Of a stretch of DNA of 64,000 nucleotides, positions 51,683-61,557 are shown piece by piece. The translations under genes were made by a program, and so were the position numbers. The DNA lies in contig JABWCD010000002.1 of the NCBI GenBank assembly GCA_013359265.1, positions 62,001 through 126,000 on the forward strand, written 5' to 3'. Position 1 is the first letter of the stretch; each line of letters begins with the position of its first letter. The notes under the pieces are model-generated. The model had not been told where the DNA came from. It did not search any database and was given only the letters and a program-made list of their open reading frames with translations. Source of the DNA: Candidatus Hydrogenedentota bacterium. GTDB lineage: Bacteria > Hydrogenedentota > Hydrogenedentia > Hydrogenedentales > SLHB01.

Positions 51683-52344
51683 GTGTGATGTAATTCCGAA
51701 GGTATGTATGGCTTCTTAAAATGACCGGATGATCTGCCAAGTTTCCAAAAAATAAGGGCGGGAATGATAAGCGAGGCGATTACCTGCGCGACGATAATCG
51801 CAGTTTCAAGATATGTTCCATGGCCGCCAGCGCGTTGTGGCACAATTTCTCCAATAATTAAGAATGTTGAAACCCATACAATAACGGCCACGAAGAACAG
51901 GAAGGGCATGCTAAAAAGCCCAGTAAGTCCGTCAATGGGAATACATGCGCTGCGGCGGACCTTTGTCGCCACAAGTATGTAGGTCTGAATGCTCAAACTT
52001 GTGGCTATTAATATCAGAATTTCTGTGCTCACCTCTGTACCCACCAAGGATTCAAAATAATCATCGACAAGCACGATTGTTAAAACGGTCACTACAAATA
52101 ATGTCGATCCGATCGCTCGCGTGATATTTGTGTTGATGGGATGTCGTAGTACTTTGAACCCATATACGAAGGCCATCAAGCCAGGCGCCGCTAATATCGG
52201 CATCAATACCAAGGCATTCGCAGCGGAAATCGCCAAATCTTTGTTGATATCCGTGACCATTGGCATGACCAGTGTCGCAAAGGACCACCACGCCCCGATT
52301 AATATTGCGACTACACCGACTATTTGGGCCTTCGACATCTTCAT
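51679..52344 (-). CDS. six-helix membrane protein of unknown function (paralogue B)
   Basis: A 221-residue protein, about six hydrophobic helices, starting MKMSKAQIVGVVAILIGAWW. The second-third helix region PILAAPGLMAFVYGFKVLRH and ITRAIGSTLFVV aligns in pattern with paralogues A and C, but overall identity looks low. Both ends are joined to neighbours by ATGA overlaps. The DNA is A/T-rich for this chromosome. No family is recognised. Confidence 0.75.
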   Translation of the reverse strand: MKMSKAQIVGVVAILIGAWWSFATLVMPMVTDINKDLAISAANALVLMPILAAPGLMAFVYGFKVLRHPINTNITRAIGSTLFVVTVLTIVLVDDYFESLVGTEVSTEILILIATSLSIQTYILVATKVRRSACIPIDGLTGLFSMPFLFFVAVIVWVSTFLIIGEIVPQRAGGHGTYLETAIIVAQVIASLIIPALIFWKLGRSSGHFKKPYIPSELHHT

Positions 52345-52460
52345 GACTTCACTGCGTAGCCTTGCGACGGGACCATCGCATCTAACAACGGCAAGGCAAT
52401 CGCCGCGCCCATGCCGCGCAGCATGGTACGACGGGAGATTTGCCATTTCTTAGGGCTCAT
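52341..52460 (-). pseudogene. 39-codon remnant of a DUF1552 Tat leader
   Basis: The frame reads MSPKKWQISRRTMLRGMGAA and on to LPLLDAMVPS, the same leader as the intact DUF1552 gene, then QGYAVKS and a stop. It is an internal deletion of a DUF1552 gene copy down to its signal peptide. The ATG overlaps the upstream membrane-gene stop and its TGA overlaps the start of paralogue B, both as ATGA. Confidence 0.8.
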
Positions 52461-53110
52461 GCGTGTGTTTGCCCATTGAAATGTTTAGGAAGCCGATTTT
52501 CAATTCCGACGACTTTTAAGAATACGTCATAGAACATAAAGGCCAAAAAGATTGCTGCGATCACGGCGGCCCCATGCCACCAATTGAAATCCCCACTTAC
52601 TGTGCGGTCCGGGATGAGAAACTCTACGACTTCTCGGGAAAAGCTCCATACAAGCAGGGCGAGCAAAAAAGCCGATGGTTTACCAAAAAAATTATGAAGT
52701 CCTTCAGTGACAATCCCCAAATTCTTTAGCACGCGTTTCGATAACCACACGTAGATCGGAAGCATAACGAAGACTGAAATGGTCAAAACGACGATAGTGG
52801 CAGATGCGATTTCGGACGGTTGTTGGAACCAAGCCCCGACCGAAACCGCAATGAATAGAGCGGCAAATACAAATAGGATTCCGATGGAACGTGTCACGCT
52901 GTTAAGGTCTGCATGGCGAAAAAGTCCGTAGCCAACACAAATCGCAAAGAATCCGGGGGAAGAAAGAAAAGGAAGCATGGTGAAGTCGAATATGCCGAGA
53001 TTGCCTTCCACAATGCTTTTGAACATCGGTTGGATCAGAGCCTTCCAAACCCATATCGCACCGACGGCAATCTCCGTGACGCCTAGAACCTTTGTTGTTG
53101 AAACCTTCAT
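52457..53110 (-). CDS. six-helix membrane protein of unknown function (paralogue A)
   Basis: A 217-residue protein with about six hydrophobic helices, starting MKVSTTKVLGVTEIAVGAIW and carrying LPFLSSPGFFAICVGYGLFRH and VTRSIGILFVFAALF, which correspond to segments of paralogues B and C. It starts within the stop of the DUF1592-type gene (ATGA at 53107-53110). Base composition is again A/T-rich against the neighbouring genes. The function is unknown; the fixed position between the DUF1592 and DUF1552 genes suggests it belongs to that system. Confidence 0.75.
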   Translation of the reverse strand: MKVSTTKVLGVTEIAVGAIWVWKALIQPMFKSIVEGNLGIFDFTMLPFLSSPGFFAICVGYGLFRHADLNSVTRSIGILFVFAALFIAVSVGAWFQQPSEIASATIVVLTISVFVMLPIYVWLSKRVLKNLGIVTEGLHNFFGKPSAFLLALLVWSFSREVVEFLIPDRTVSGDFNWWHGAAVIAAIFLAFMFYDVFLKVVGIENRLPKHFNGQTHA

Positions 53111-55050
53111 GACTTTTCGGTCACTACCTCGTGCCCCCCAGAGTACCGGTGCCGGAAGGGGTAACTCAAGACTATTTTGGTGATAAGGGCGGAGGGCCTG
53201 TAGTCGGAGTCTTGGAGGGCCTCGGCGCAGGCTTTGATTACGCAGTCGTCGTATTGGTTCAGGGGGCGACCAAAGGCGTAGCCAGTCAGTTTGCGGGAGA
53301 GGTTGCCGGCGAATTGCCCCTTCTGGGCAAGCACGATATCTTTTAACTCTTTAGGGCCGTTGAATCTGCGGCCGTCGGGCAGTTCGCCCGAGGCGTCCAG
53401 CGGCTGGCCCGCCTGTTCCGTGCGCCAGCGGCCAATGGGGTCGAAATTCTCGAGGCCGAACCCGATGGGGTCCATGCGCTGGTGGCAGGAAGCGCAGTCC
53501 GGGTTCTTGCGGTGGGCCTCCATGCGTTGGCGGAAGGTGAGGCCGTCGGGTTGGACGTCGTCCTCCGGCAATTGGGCCACGTTCGGCGGCGGGGGCGGAA
53601 CGCGGTCGCCCAAAAGCGATTCGAGCACCCACTTGCCGCGCAGAACGGGGCTGGTGCGCAGGGGATGCGAGGTCATGGTGAGGACGGCGGGCATGCTCAT
53701 GACGCCGCCGCGGTTTTCGTCGGCGAGGTCGACCTTGCGCAGTTCGGGGCCGGTGACGTTTTCGAGGCCGTAGATGGCAGCGAGCTTGTCGTTGGCGAAG
53801 GTGTAGCGCGCGTCGATGAGTTCGAGGAGGCTGCGGTCTTCGGCGACGATGTAATTGAAGAAGGCTGCCGCCTCCGCCTGCAAGGTTTTGGCGAGGGCTT
53901 CGTCGAATTCCGGGAAACGCGCGGCATCGGGTTTGGTCGTTTCGCCGAGCTGCGTGATCCCCATCCATTGGAGCGCGAACTGTTCGCCGAGGGCCTTGGC
54001 CTTCGGATCGCGGAGCATGCGCGTGATTTGTTTCTGGAGCGTTTCGGTGTTGCGGAGTTCGCCGTGCATGGCGAGGACGAACAGTTCGTCGTCGGGCATG
54101 GACGCCCACAGGAAATAGGAGAGGCGCGCGGCGAGCGGGTAGTCGCCGAGTTCGTAATTGCCGGGTTCGGGCGGTTCGGGTTCGGCGAGGAAGAGGAAGT
54201 GCGGGGAGACGAGCGCGGCCTTGAACGCGAATTTCAGCGAGCCTTCGTAGCCTTCGCGGCGTTTGTAGGCCTCGTCGAAAGCTTCGAGGAGGCGGTCCAC
54301 TTCCGCGTCATCGACTGGGCGGCGCCAGGCGCGTTGCGCGAAATCGTTCAAGACGATACGGGCGGCGTCGCGTGCGGGGAGTCTGCGGTTCGGGACCGCG
54401 GTGATGAGTTTGCTCGACGGTTTTTCTTCTTCGTTGGCGACGAGTTTCAGTCCGCGTTTCGCGGGGATCGCCGTTTCGACGGCGAGGTCGGCGGCTTCGA
54501 GGTATTTTTCGATCTGGATCGCGGAGAGGAAGAGCGAACTGCCGTTGTTGTCGAATCCTTCGCCGCCCGCACCGTCGGCGGGGAAGAGGTGCGCGACGTC
54601 GAGATCGATGTGCAGCAGGTCGCGGAGCGTGTTTTGGTATTCCGCGCGGTTGAGACGGCGGCTCATAACGTAGCCGGGATACCAGCTTGCGGTCTCTTCA
54701 CTGGCGAGTTGATCGCAGTCGACGGTGTTGGGCTTTAACTCGGCGATCCACGCGAGCCATTTTTGGCGTTCTTCGTCCGTGGGTTGCGGCGCCTTGCGCG
54801 GGGGCATTTCCTTGCTTTCGAGACGTTTCGCGATGCGCTGCCAAATGGCGATGGAATCGACGACTTCGTCGTCCGACTTGAAGCGTTCGAGATCGAGATC
54901 GCCTTTGATCGTCTCCGCGTCGTGGCAGGGCATGCAGTATTTTGCGACGAGGGGTTGGAAGTCCTTTTCGAAGCTCGGGCCTTCGGCGCGCGCAACGGAC
55001 GCGAGCACGGTAAAGGCGACCAGGCCGAAAATGACAGCGCGTGACAGCAT
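53107..55050 (-). CDS. exported c-type-heme-like DUF1587/DUF1592/DUF1588/DUF1585 protein
   Basis: A 647-residue protein. The start at 55050 gives a signal peptide (MLSRAVIFGLVAFTVLASVARA). The frame stays open upstream through the tandem repeats but is not coding there. A single CxxCH heme motif, YCMPCHD, lies near residue 40. The planctomycete domain chain follows in order: DUF1587 (SRRLNRAEYQNTLRDLL, PADGAGGEGFDNNG), DUF1592 (RLSYFLWASMPDDELF), DUF1588 (LTMTSHPLRTSPVLRGKWVLE, RVPPPPPNV) and DUF1585 (LNQYDDCVIKACAEALQDSDY). Such proteins are always found with a DUF1552 partner. Their role is thought to be exported oxidative or hydrolytic chemistry, but it has not been established. Confidence 0.92.
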   Translation of the reverse strand: MLSRAVIFGLVAFTVLASVARAEGPSFEKDFQPLVAKYCMPCHDAETIKGDLDLERFKSDDEVVDSIAIWQRIAKRLESKEMPPRKAPQPTDEERQKWLAWIAELKPNTVDCDQLASEETASWYPGYVMSRRLNRAEYQNTLRDLLHIDLDVAHLFPADGAGGEGFDNNGSSLFLSAIQIEKYLEAADLAVETAIPAKRGLKLVANEEEKPSSKLITAVPNRRLPARDAARIVLNDFAQRAWRRPVDDAEVDRLLEAFDEAYKRREGYEGSLKFAFKAALVSPHFLFLAEPEPPEPGNYELGDYPLAARLSYFLWASMPDDELFVLAMHGELRNTETLQKQITRMLRDPKAKALGEQFALQWMGITQLGETTKPDAARFPEFDEALAKTLQAEAAAFFNYIVAEDRSLLELIDARYTFANDKLAAIYGLENVTGPELRKVDLADENRGGVMSMPAVLTMTSHPLRTSPVLRGKWVLESLLGDRVPPPPPNVAQLPEDDVQPDGLTFRQRMEAHRKNPDCASCHQRMDPIGFGLENFDPIGRWRTEQAGQPLDASGELPDGRRFNGPKELKDIVLAQKGQFAGNLSRKLTGYAFGRPLNQYDDCVIKACAEALQDSDYRPSALITKIVLSYPFRHRYSGGHEVVTEKS

Positions 55051-55107
55051 GGGCGCGATTATAGCGGTTGCGGCATTGTGGCGCGACCATTGCAGGGCCA
55101 TGTCAGG

Positions 55108-55477
55108 CGAATACGGCTCGGACGAAGCCTCGCCCCACCCTAACCGAACACGGCTCGGACGAAGCCTCGCCCCACCCCAACCAAATACGGCTCGGACGAA
55201 GCCTCGCCCCAACGCAACCGAATACGGCTCGGACGAAGCCTCGCCCCACCCTAACCAAATACGGCTCGGGCGAAGCCTCGCCCCACCCGAACCAAATACG
55301 GCTCGGACGAAGCCTCGCCCCACCCTAACCAAATACGGCTCGGACGAAGCCTCGCCCCACCCCAACCGAATACGGCTCGGACGAAGCCTTGCCCCACCCC
55401 AACCGAACATGGCTCGGACGAAGCCTTGCTCCAACACAACCGAACACGGCTCGGACGAAGCCTCGCCCCACCCCCAC
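55108..55477. repeat. ten tandem 37-bp repeats
   Basis: Ten head-to-tail units of exactly 37 bp (55108, 55145, ... 55441) share CGGCTCGGACGAAGCC. Variation is limited to a few positions near the unit ends. There are no spacers, so it is a minisatellite and not a CRISPR array. It lies between the divergent starts of the DUF1592-type gene and the GT-C gene. Because 37 is not a multiple of three and stops are absent, several frames stay open through it. Confidence 0.95.
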
Positions 55478-55531
55478 ACCGCTATTGTGTATGATCGCGC
55501 GCGATTCATTCCGAAGGGCACGAACAGAGCC

Positions 55532-57361
55532 GTGAGCGACACCAAAGCGAATACCATGTTTGCCGAGCGCGCCGGCGCGTACGCGGCGTTGTGCGCGATT
55601 ACGCTGGTGGCGTTTTGGCCGGTGTTCTCGCTGGATTTCATTCGGCTGGACGATACGCTTTATGTGACGTCCAATCCGGGGGTAAAGCTCGGGCTGACGG
55701 CGGAGGGCATCCGGTACGCGGCGACGGCGATTGTCTCCGGCAATTATCATCCGCTGACGGTGCTGTCGCACCAGCTCGATGTGTCGATGTTCGGATTGAA
55801 TCCGCGCGGGCACCACGCGGTGAACTTGCTGTTCCACGCAGCAAATGTCTGTCTTCTGTTTCGTCTGCTGACTGCGATGACGGGTGCGCCGTGGCGTAGC
55901 TTCATCGTCGCGGCGCTGTTTGCCGTGCATCCGCTGCGCGTCGAGTCGGTGGCGTGGGTGTCCGAGCGCAAAGACGTGTTGAGCACGTTCTTCATGTTCC
56001 TCGCGATGGGCGCGTACGTGAAGTTTGCGGAGCGAAAACGTGCGTTCACCTATGCGCGGATGCTGGTGTGGTACGCCCTGGCGCTGCTGGCGAAACCGAT
56101 GCCGGTGACGCTGCCGTTTCTGTTGTTGCTGCTCGACTACTGGCCGCTGCGGCGCGCGGGGAGTGGCGCACGGGTGCGCGATTTCGCGCGCGCGATCCCG
56201 AAACTCACGATCGAAAAGCTGCCGCTGTTCGCGTTGAGCGCGGTGTCGTGCGCGGTCACATTTGTCGTGCAGCGCGATTCGGGCGCCGTGCGCGGAATGG
56301 AGAGCGTGACGTTCGCGCAGCGCATCGAGAATGTGATCGTTGCATACGTGATGTATCTGCAGCAGCTTTTTGTGCCGGTCGATCTCGCGCCGCACTATCC
56401 GATGACGGACTATTCGACTGCACGCGTTGTATTGTGCGGAGTGCTGCTGGCGGCTATCAGCGTCGCGGCGTTTCTGCTGATGCGGACGCGACCCTATTGC
56501 TTCACGGGATGGTTCTGGTACGTCGGCACGTTGGTCCCGGTGATCGGGATTGTGCAGGTGGGCAATCAAGCGTATGCGGACCGGTACACGTATGTGACGG
56601 TCGTTGGCGTGACGATCGCGATCGTCTGGACCGTGGGCGAGATCGTCGAAGGACGTACGGCGATTCAGCGCGCTTGCATTGCGGTTTGTGCGATCCTGAT
56701 TTTCGTTCTTGCGGCCGCTACGTATCGGCAAACGCTGTATTGGAAAGACAGCATCGTGCTGTTCACGCGGACGATCGAGGTTTCGCCGCGCAGCAGCATC
56801 GCGCACAAGGTATTGGGTCTCGCGCACGCGAAGGGCGGGGACGTCGCCAGCGCCCTGCCGCACTTCCAGCGGGCGATAGAGCTGAACCCACTCGATCGCG
56901 ACGGCGCGTTTAACCTTGGCACGGCGTTGCTGCTGCTGGATCGCGTCGACGAATCGATTCCGTATCTGAATGCGGCGACGTCGGTCTATGAAAAGCCGGC
57001 GGATGCGTACACCAATCTGGGCCGCGCGCTGATGCAGAAAAACCTGTTGCCGGACGCGCGCATGTATTTGTTGAAGGCGCTGGAGATCAATCCGAAGCAG
57101 AACGACGCGCTGCTGAACCTCGGCATCATCGAGGGCATGCTGAACAACACGCAGCAATCCGTCGAGACGCTTGCCGACGCGGTGCGGCGCGCACCGGACA
57201 ACGCGGATGCGCATTACAACTACGGTATCGCGCTCCTCAACGCCGGCCGCACGGAAGACGCTACGCGCGCGTTCGAAGAGGCGCTGCGCCTACGCCCGGA
57301 TTTTCCCGATGCGGCGGCGGGGCTGGAGCAGGTGCGCGGCGCGAAGCCGCCGGATTCATAG
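55532..57361 (+). CDS. GT-C-fold membrane glycosyltransferase-like protein with C-terminal TPRs
   Basis: About 609 residues. Roughly ten hydrophobic helices occupy residues ~10-420, with FWPVFSLDFIRLDDTLYV near the start, which carries the acidic loop of GT-C enzymes, and VHPLRVESVAWVSERKDVLS in the next loop. The last ~180 residues are five to six tetratricopeptide repeats (ALPHFQRAIELNPLDRDGAFNLG, RMYLLKALEINPKQNDALLNLG, ATRAFEEALRLRPDFPDAAAG). This layout matches the bacterial TMTC/O-mannosyltransferase-like proteins. A GTG at 55532 and an ATG at 55556 are both possible starts. The stop overlaps the convergent SET-domain gene by 6 nt. The acceptor is unknown. Confidence 0.82.
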   Translation: MSDTKANTMFAERAGAYAALCAITLVAFWPVFSLDFIRLDDTLYVTSNPGVKLGLTAEGIRYAATAIVSGNYHPLTVLSHQLDVSMFGLNPRGHHAVNLLFHAANVCLLFRLLTAMTGAPWRSFIVAALFAVHPLRVESVAWVSERKDVLSTFFMFLAMGAYVKFAERKRAFTYARMLVWYALALLAKPMPVTLPFLLLLLDYWPLRRAGSGARVRDFARAIPKLTIEKLPLFALSAVSCAVTFVVQRDSGAVRGMESVTFAQRIENVIVAYVMYLQQLFVPVDLAPHYPMTDYSTARVVLCGVLLAAISVAAFLLMRTRPYCFTGWFWYVGTLVPVIGIVQVGNQAYADRYTYVTVVGVTIAIVWTVGEIVEGRTAIQRACIAVCAILIFVLAAATYRQTLYWKDSIVLFTRTIEVSPRSSIAHKVLGLAHAKGGDVASALPHFQRAIELNPLDRDGAFNLGTALLLLDRVDESIPYLNAATSVYEKPADAYTNLGRALMQKNLLPDARMYLLKALEINPKQNDALLNLGIIEGMLNNTQQSVETLADAVRRAPDNADAHYNYGIALLNAGRTEDATRAFEEALRLRPDFPDAAAGLEQVRGAKPPDS

Positions 57362-57793
57362 CCGGCCCTTGCAGTTTGGCAGGCCGCAGGCGCAGGCCAT
57401 TCCGTTGGCGTGGGGGGTTGCGCCATAGTCGATGGTGAGTTCGGTGTTCGCGCGGACGCGGCGGAGCGTGTACATCTCGACGCGCTTGCCGATGATGCGC
57501 AGGTAGCAGTTGGGTTTGCAGCAGTGATTGACGTGGCCGAGGTGGCTGCCTCCTGAACAATCGAGCGCGCATCGGTCGTCGATTTCGACGAGGAAGATGC
57601 GCCGTTGGCGCCGGACCTTTCTACGTGCTACGCGCAGCGGCAACAGCGGGCCGGTAAGTTCGCCGATCTTCTTCCGCGCGGGAAGATTTGCGAGTGTGAA
57701 AACACCAACGCCGTGGATTTCGCTCTTCATGATCGCGAAGGGATAGCGATCCGTTGGAACTATTCGCCCTTGCGAAGTTCTACTCACTGCCAC
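57356..57793 (-). CDS. SET-domain protein (predicted lysine methyltransferase)
   Basis: A 145-residue SET domain. Motifs are EIHGVGVFTLANLPARKKIGEL at the N-terminus, NHCCKPNC (the NHxxxPN S-adenosylmethionine site), ELTIDYG with the catalytic Tyr, and a post-SET zinc cluster CACGLPNCKG. The GTG at 57793 is taken as start; an in-frame ATG at 57730, just before the SET fold, is a good alternative. Such minimal SET proteins occur in a few bacterial groups and modify unknown protein lysines. It converges with the GT-C/TPR gene and has no obvious partner. Confidence 0.9.
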   Translation of the reverse strand: MAVSRTSQGRIVPTDRYPFAIMKSEIHGVGVFTLANLPARKKIGELTGPLLPLRVARRKVRRQRRIFLVEIDDRCALDCSGGSHLGHVNHCCKPNCYLRIIGKRVEMYTLRRVRANTELTIDYGATPHANGMACACGLPNCKGRL

Positions 57794-57950
57794 CTACTGT
57801 CTTGCTTTCACCGAATGCAGACCGGTTCCGCGACACCGCAGGTCAAATCGATCCGCTGGCCGGGAATCATCGCATAAGCGCCTGATGCAATCGCAACCTC
57901 CTTGCACTTACACTGCCGATTAACGGCAACGTACGCGAGTGGTTGAACAA

Positions 57951-60900
57951 ATGGGCCGAGAATTCTGGATCGATCGCGGGGGGACGTTTACGGACGTGTA
58001 CGTCCCCAGTGCTGTGGGCGGCGATGCGACGTACAAGTACCTGAGCGAGAATCCTGCCGAGTACGCGGACGCGGCGGTGCACGCGATTCGCCGGCACTTC
58101 TCGTTGGCGGATGGCGCGCCGATTCCTTCCGGCGCGATTGAAGGGGTGTATATCGGGACGACGCTGGCCACGAATGCGTTGCTCGAGCGCAAGGGCGCGC
58201 GGGTTGGTCTATTGATCACGCGCGGGTTTCAGGACCTGCTCGAAATCGGGTACCAGGACCGGCCGAAGCTGTTCGCGCTCGAGATCGTGAAGCCGTCGTC
58301 GCTCGCTGCTGTGATTGCGGAGGTGGACGAACGAATCCTGGCGGATGGGACCGTGCGCGTGCCGCTCGACGTGTCGAGTGCGGAGCGGGCGTTGCAGCGG
58401 TTTCGTGCCGCGCACATCGAATCGCTGGCGGTCGTGCTGCTGAACAGTCACGCGAATCCGGAGCACGAACTGGCGGTTGAGCGCATCGCCGCGCCGTTCG
58501 GATTTCGCAACGTCAGTCTGAGCCATCGCGTTGCGAACGAGATCAAGGCGGTGCCGCGCGGCGACACGACGCTGGTGGATGCGTACCTGACGCCGGTGAT
58601 TCGCGACTACGCCGCGACGCTGCGTCAGGAACTCGGGCCGGATGTGCGCCTGAAGTTCATGAAGTCCTCGGGCGGGCTGGTGGATGCGGAGCTATTTCGC
58701 GGGAAGGACGCGATTCTCTCCGGTCCGGCGGGCGGCGTTGTGGCGTGCCGCGACCTGCTGCAACGGACACGTTTCAAGAAACTGATCGCGTTCGATATGG
58801 GCGGGACGTCAACGGACGTATCTCGCATCGACGAACACGCGGTCCTTGCGTACGAGAAGCGCGTGGCGGGCGTGCGCGTGCGCGCGCCGATGTTTCACAT
58901 CGACACCGTGGCGGCGGGTGGGGGTTCAATTCTGTCGTTTCGCGATGGCCGGTTTACGGTCGGACCGGAGAGCGCGGGCGCGAATCCGGGGCCCGCGTGT
59001 TACGGGCGGGGCGGCCCCGCAACGATTACCGACGCCAACGTCGTGCTGGGCCGGGTCCGGTTGTGGTCGATGAAATCGCTTGCGGAAAGCGAAGATGCGG
59101 CAATCGCGGCGGCACACAGCGCGATCGAAACTATTGCACGTCAGATTGAACGCGAGGACGGCCGCGTCATGTCCGTCGAGGACGTGGCGATGGGATTCGT
59201 GCGCGTGGCGAACGAGAACATGGCGCGGCCCATCAAGGAAATCGCGGCGGCGAACGGAATCGATCCGCGGGAGTACGCCCTCGTGTGTTTTGGGAGCGCG
59301 GGCCCGCAGCACGCGTGCGGCGTGGCGGACGCGCTCGGCATCAGGGACGTACTGGTGCCGCGCGACGCGGCGGTGTTCAGCGCGTACGGAATTGGGACCG
59401 CAGACATCGAGCACAACCAGGTGGAGCCGGTGCTGTGCGGATTGGATGCGTCGGTCTTTGAGACGTTGGACTCGATTGTCGCAAGGCTTACGGCGTCGGG
59501 CGCGGCGCAGGTGCAGGCGCAAGGCGTACCGGCAGAGCGGATTCGGCATCGCGCGGACCTGGAGGTCCGGTACGCGGGAACGGACGCGACGTTGACCGTG
59601 GCGTATCCCGCGGGGGAGGTGCGCGCGGAGTTCGAGACGGAATATGCGCGCCTGCATGGCTATACGATGGCGCAGGCGCCAGTGGAGATTGTCACGGTGC
59701 GCCTGACGACCATCGGCGATCGCGGACATACGCGTGCGGAACGCGACGCCGTCGTGAATGCGACGGATGACGATGGCGATGTGGCCGCAACGCGCCTGAT
59801 TGCGCACGCGAATACGACGATTGTGGCGGACCCCGGATGGTCGGTTTCGCTGCGCGAAGACGGCGGTTGCGCGTATTGCCATTTGCATCGCGAGGACCCC
59901 GCCGCAGCGGCAAGCGCTGCCGGAACGAATAGCGATCCGGTGCTGCTGGAAATCTTCAACAACGCGTTCGCATCGATAGCCGAGCAAATGGGATCGATGC
60001 TCGAGCGCGTGGCGCATTCGGTGAACATCAAGGAACGGCTCGACTTTTCGTGCGCGGTGTTCGATCCGCGCGGCGAACTGGTCGCGAACGCGCACCACAT
60101 TCCCGTGCACCTCGGCGCGATGGGCGAATCGGTGAAGGCCGTGATTGCGGCACGCGACGCCGATATGCGGCCGGGCGACGTGTACGCGACGAACGACCCA
60201 TACGCGGGCGGCTCGCACCTGCCCGACGTGACGGTGGTGACGCCTGTGTTCGACGACTCCGGGAAGCGCATTTTCTTCGTTGCGAACCGTGGACATCACG
60301 CGGACATCGGGGGGATCGCGCCGGGATCGATGCCGCCGTTTTCCACGACGCTCGATGACGAGGGCGTGGTCATACGAAACGAGTTGCTCGTGCGCGGCGG
60401 CGAGTTTCGCGAACGCGAGTTTGGCAGCCTGTTGATATCTGGAAAATACGCTGCGCGCAACATCGACGAGCGTCTTTCCGATCTGCGCGCGCAGATCGCC
60501 GCGAACAATCAGGGCGTGCGGTTGTTATGCGAACTGTGCGGCAAGTATTCGCTCGACGTCGTGCACGCGTATATGGGGCATGTTCGCGCGAACGCGGCGG
60601 CATGCATGCGCGCGGCGATCGCGTCGCTGCCGGATGGCGTGCACCGATTCGAGGACAGGCTGGATTGTGGCGCGCGGATCGTGTGCTCGATTGCAATTGA
60701 TGGGGATCGCGCGGTCGTCGATTTTGCCGAAACGGACGCGCAGTTGAACTCCAACCTGAACGCGCCGCCCGCGGTCACGATCGCCGCGGTGCTGTACGTG
60801 TTTCGCACGTTGATCGCGAAGGAGATTCCGCTGAACGGCGGATGCCTTGAGCCCATCGAGATTCGTATCCCGGAGGGTTCGCTGCTGAACCCGCAGTATC

Positions 60901-61451
60901 CGGCCGCGGTCGTGGGGGGAAACGTCGAGACGTCGCAGCGCGTGTGCGACGTGCTGTACGGTGCGCTGGGCGTGCTCGCAGCAGGCCAGGGGACAATGAA
61001 CAATTTCCTGTTCGGCAACGAGACGTTCGGCTACTACGAGACCATCTGCGGCGGCGCGGGCGCGGGCGATGGGTTTGACGGCGCGAGCGGCGTGCACATT
61101 CATATGACCAATACGCGCATCACCGATCCCGAAGTGCTCGAACGGCGTTATCCCGTCGTTGTGCGCGAATTCGGTATCCGGCGCGGGTCCGGCGGCGCGG
61201 GCAAATGGCGCGGGGGAGACGGCGCGCGGCGGAGCATCGAGTTCCTCGAACCGATGCAGGTGTCGCTGCTTACCGAACGGCGGAGCACGCAACCGTTCGG
61301 GCTGAATGGCGGCGCGCCCGGCGCGCCGGGGCGAAACCTGCTCACCCGGAGTGGCGTGACGACGGAACTGCAGGGCCACGCGACGGTACGCGTCGAGGCG
61401 GGAGACATTGTGACCATCGAGACGCCGGGTGGGGGCGGGTATGGCGAGTAG
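57951..61451 (+). CDS. 5-oxoprolinase/hydantoinase, fused HyuA-HyuB (OPLAH-like)
   Basis: A 1166-residue ATP-dependent amidohydrolase, the fused form seen in eukaryotic OPLAH and some bacteria. The HyuA half has the ASKHA ATPase motifs [36 protein letters not shown] and [18 protein letters not shown]. The HyuB half begins around residue 660 with [20 protein letters not shown]. It continues with [22 protein letters not shown] (metal-binding His), and GGGGYGE at the end. The ATG at 57951 is preferred over a GTG at 57939 because family members begin right before DRGGTFTD. It opens 5-oxoproline or a hydantoin using ATP; the substrate is uncertain. A cluster of hexamer repeats follows. Confidence 0.93.
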   Translation: MGREFWIDRGGTFTDVYVPSAVGGDATYKYLSENPAEYADAAVHAIRRHFSLADGAPIPSGAIEGVYIGTTLATNALLERKGARVGLLITRGFQDLLEIGYQDRPKLFALEIVKPSSLAAVIAEVDERILADGTVRVPLDVSSAERALQRFRAAHIESLAVVLLNSHANPEHELAVERIAAPFGFRNVSLSHRVANEIKAVPRGDTTLVDAYLTPVIRDYAATLRQELGPDVRLKFMKSSGGLVDAELFRGKDAILSGPAGGVVACRDLLQRTRFKKLIAFDMGGTSTDVSRIDEHAVLAYEKRVAGVRVRAPMFHIDTVAAGGGSILSFRDGRFTVGPESAGANPGPACYGRGGPATITDANVVLGRVRLWSMKSLAESEDAAIAAAHSAIETIARQIEREDGRVMSVEDVAMGFVRVANENMARPIKEIAAANGIDPREYALVCFGSAGPQHACGVADALGIRDVLVPRDAAVFSAYGIGTADIEHNQVEPVLCGLDASVFETLDSIVARLTASGAAQVQAQGVPAERIRHRADLEVRYAGTDATLTVAYPAGEVRAEFETEYARLHGYTMAQAPVEIVTVRLTTIGDRGHTRAERDAVVNATDDDGDVAATRLIAHANTTIVADPGWSVSLREDGGCAYCHLHREDPAAAASAAGTNSDPVLLEIFNNAFASIAEQMGSMLERVAHSVNIKERLDFSCAVFDPRGELVANAHHIPVHLGAMGESVKAVIAARDADMRPGDVYATNDPYAGGSHLPDVTVVTPVFDDSGKRIFFVANRGHHADIGGIAPGSMPPFSTTLDDEGVVIRNELLVRGGEFREREFGSLLISGKYAARNIDERLSDLRAQIAANNQGVRLLCELCGKYSLDVVHAYMGHVRANAAACMRAAIASLPDGVHRFEDRLDCGARIVCSIAIDGDRAVVDFAETDAQLNSNLNAPPAVTIAAVLYVFRTLIAKEIPLNGGCLEPIEIRIPEGSLLNPQYPAAVVGGNVETSQRVCDVLYGALGVLAAGQGTMNNFLFGNETFGYYETICGGAGAGDGFDGASGVHIHMTNTRITDPEVLERRYPVVVREFGIRRGSGGAGKWRGGDGARRSIEFLEPMQVSLLTERRSTQPFGLNGGAPGAPGRNLLTRSGVTTELQGHATVRVEAGDIVTIETPGGGGYGE

Positions 61452-61484
61452 CGTGGCGGCAATGCCATTGAATCGGGGCTAGTT

Positions 61485-61548
<64 letters not shown>

Positions 61549-61557
61549 GGAGACCTA

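Noticed and set aside
55108-55477. CRISPR array (37-bp repeats are a usual CRISPR repeat size)
   Set aside because: Units are directly adjacent with no spacers, and no cas genes are present.
55051-55641. N-terminal extension of the DUF1592-type protein through the tandem repeats
   Set aside because: A clear signal peptide starts at 55050; the extension is the repeat translated in an open frame.
55325-57214. 629-codon minus-strand ORF
   Set aside because: Antisense to the GT-C/TPR gene, with Arg/His-rich low-complexity composition and no domain.
58926-60299. 457-codon minus-strand ORF
   Set aside because: Antisense shadow of the fused 5-oxoprolinase gene.
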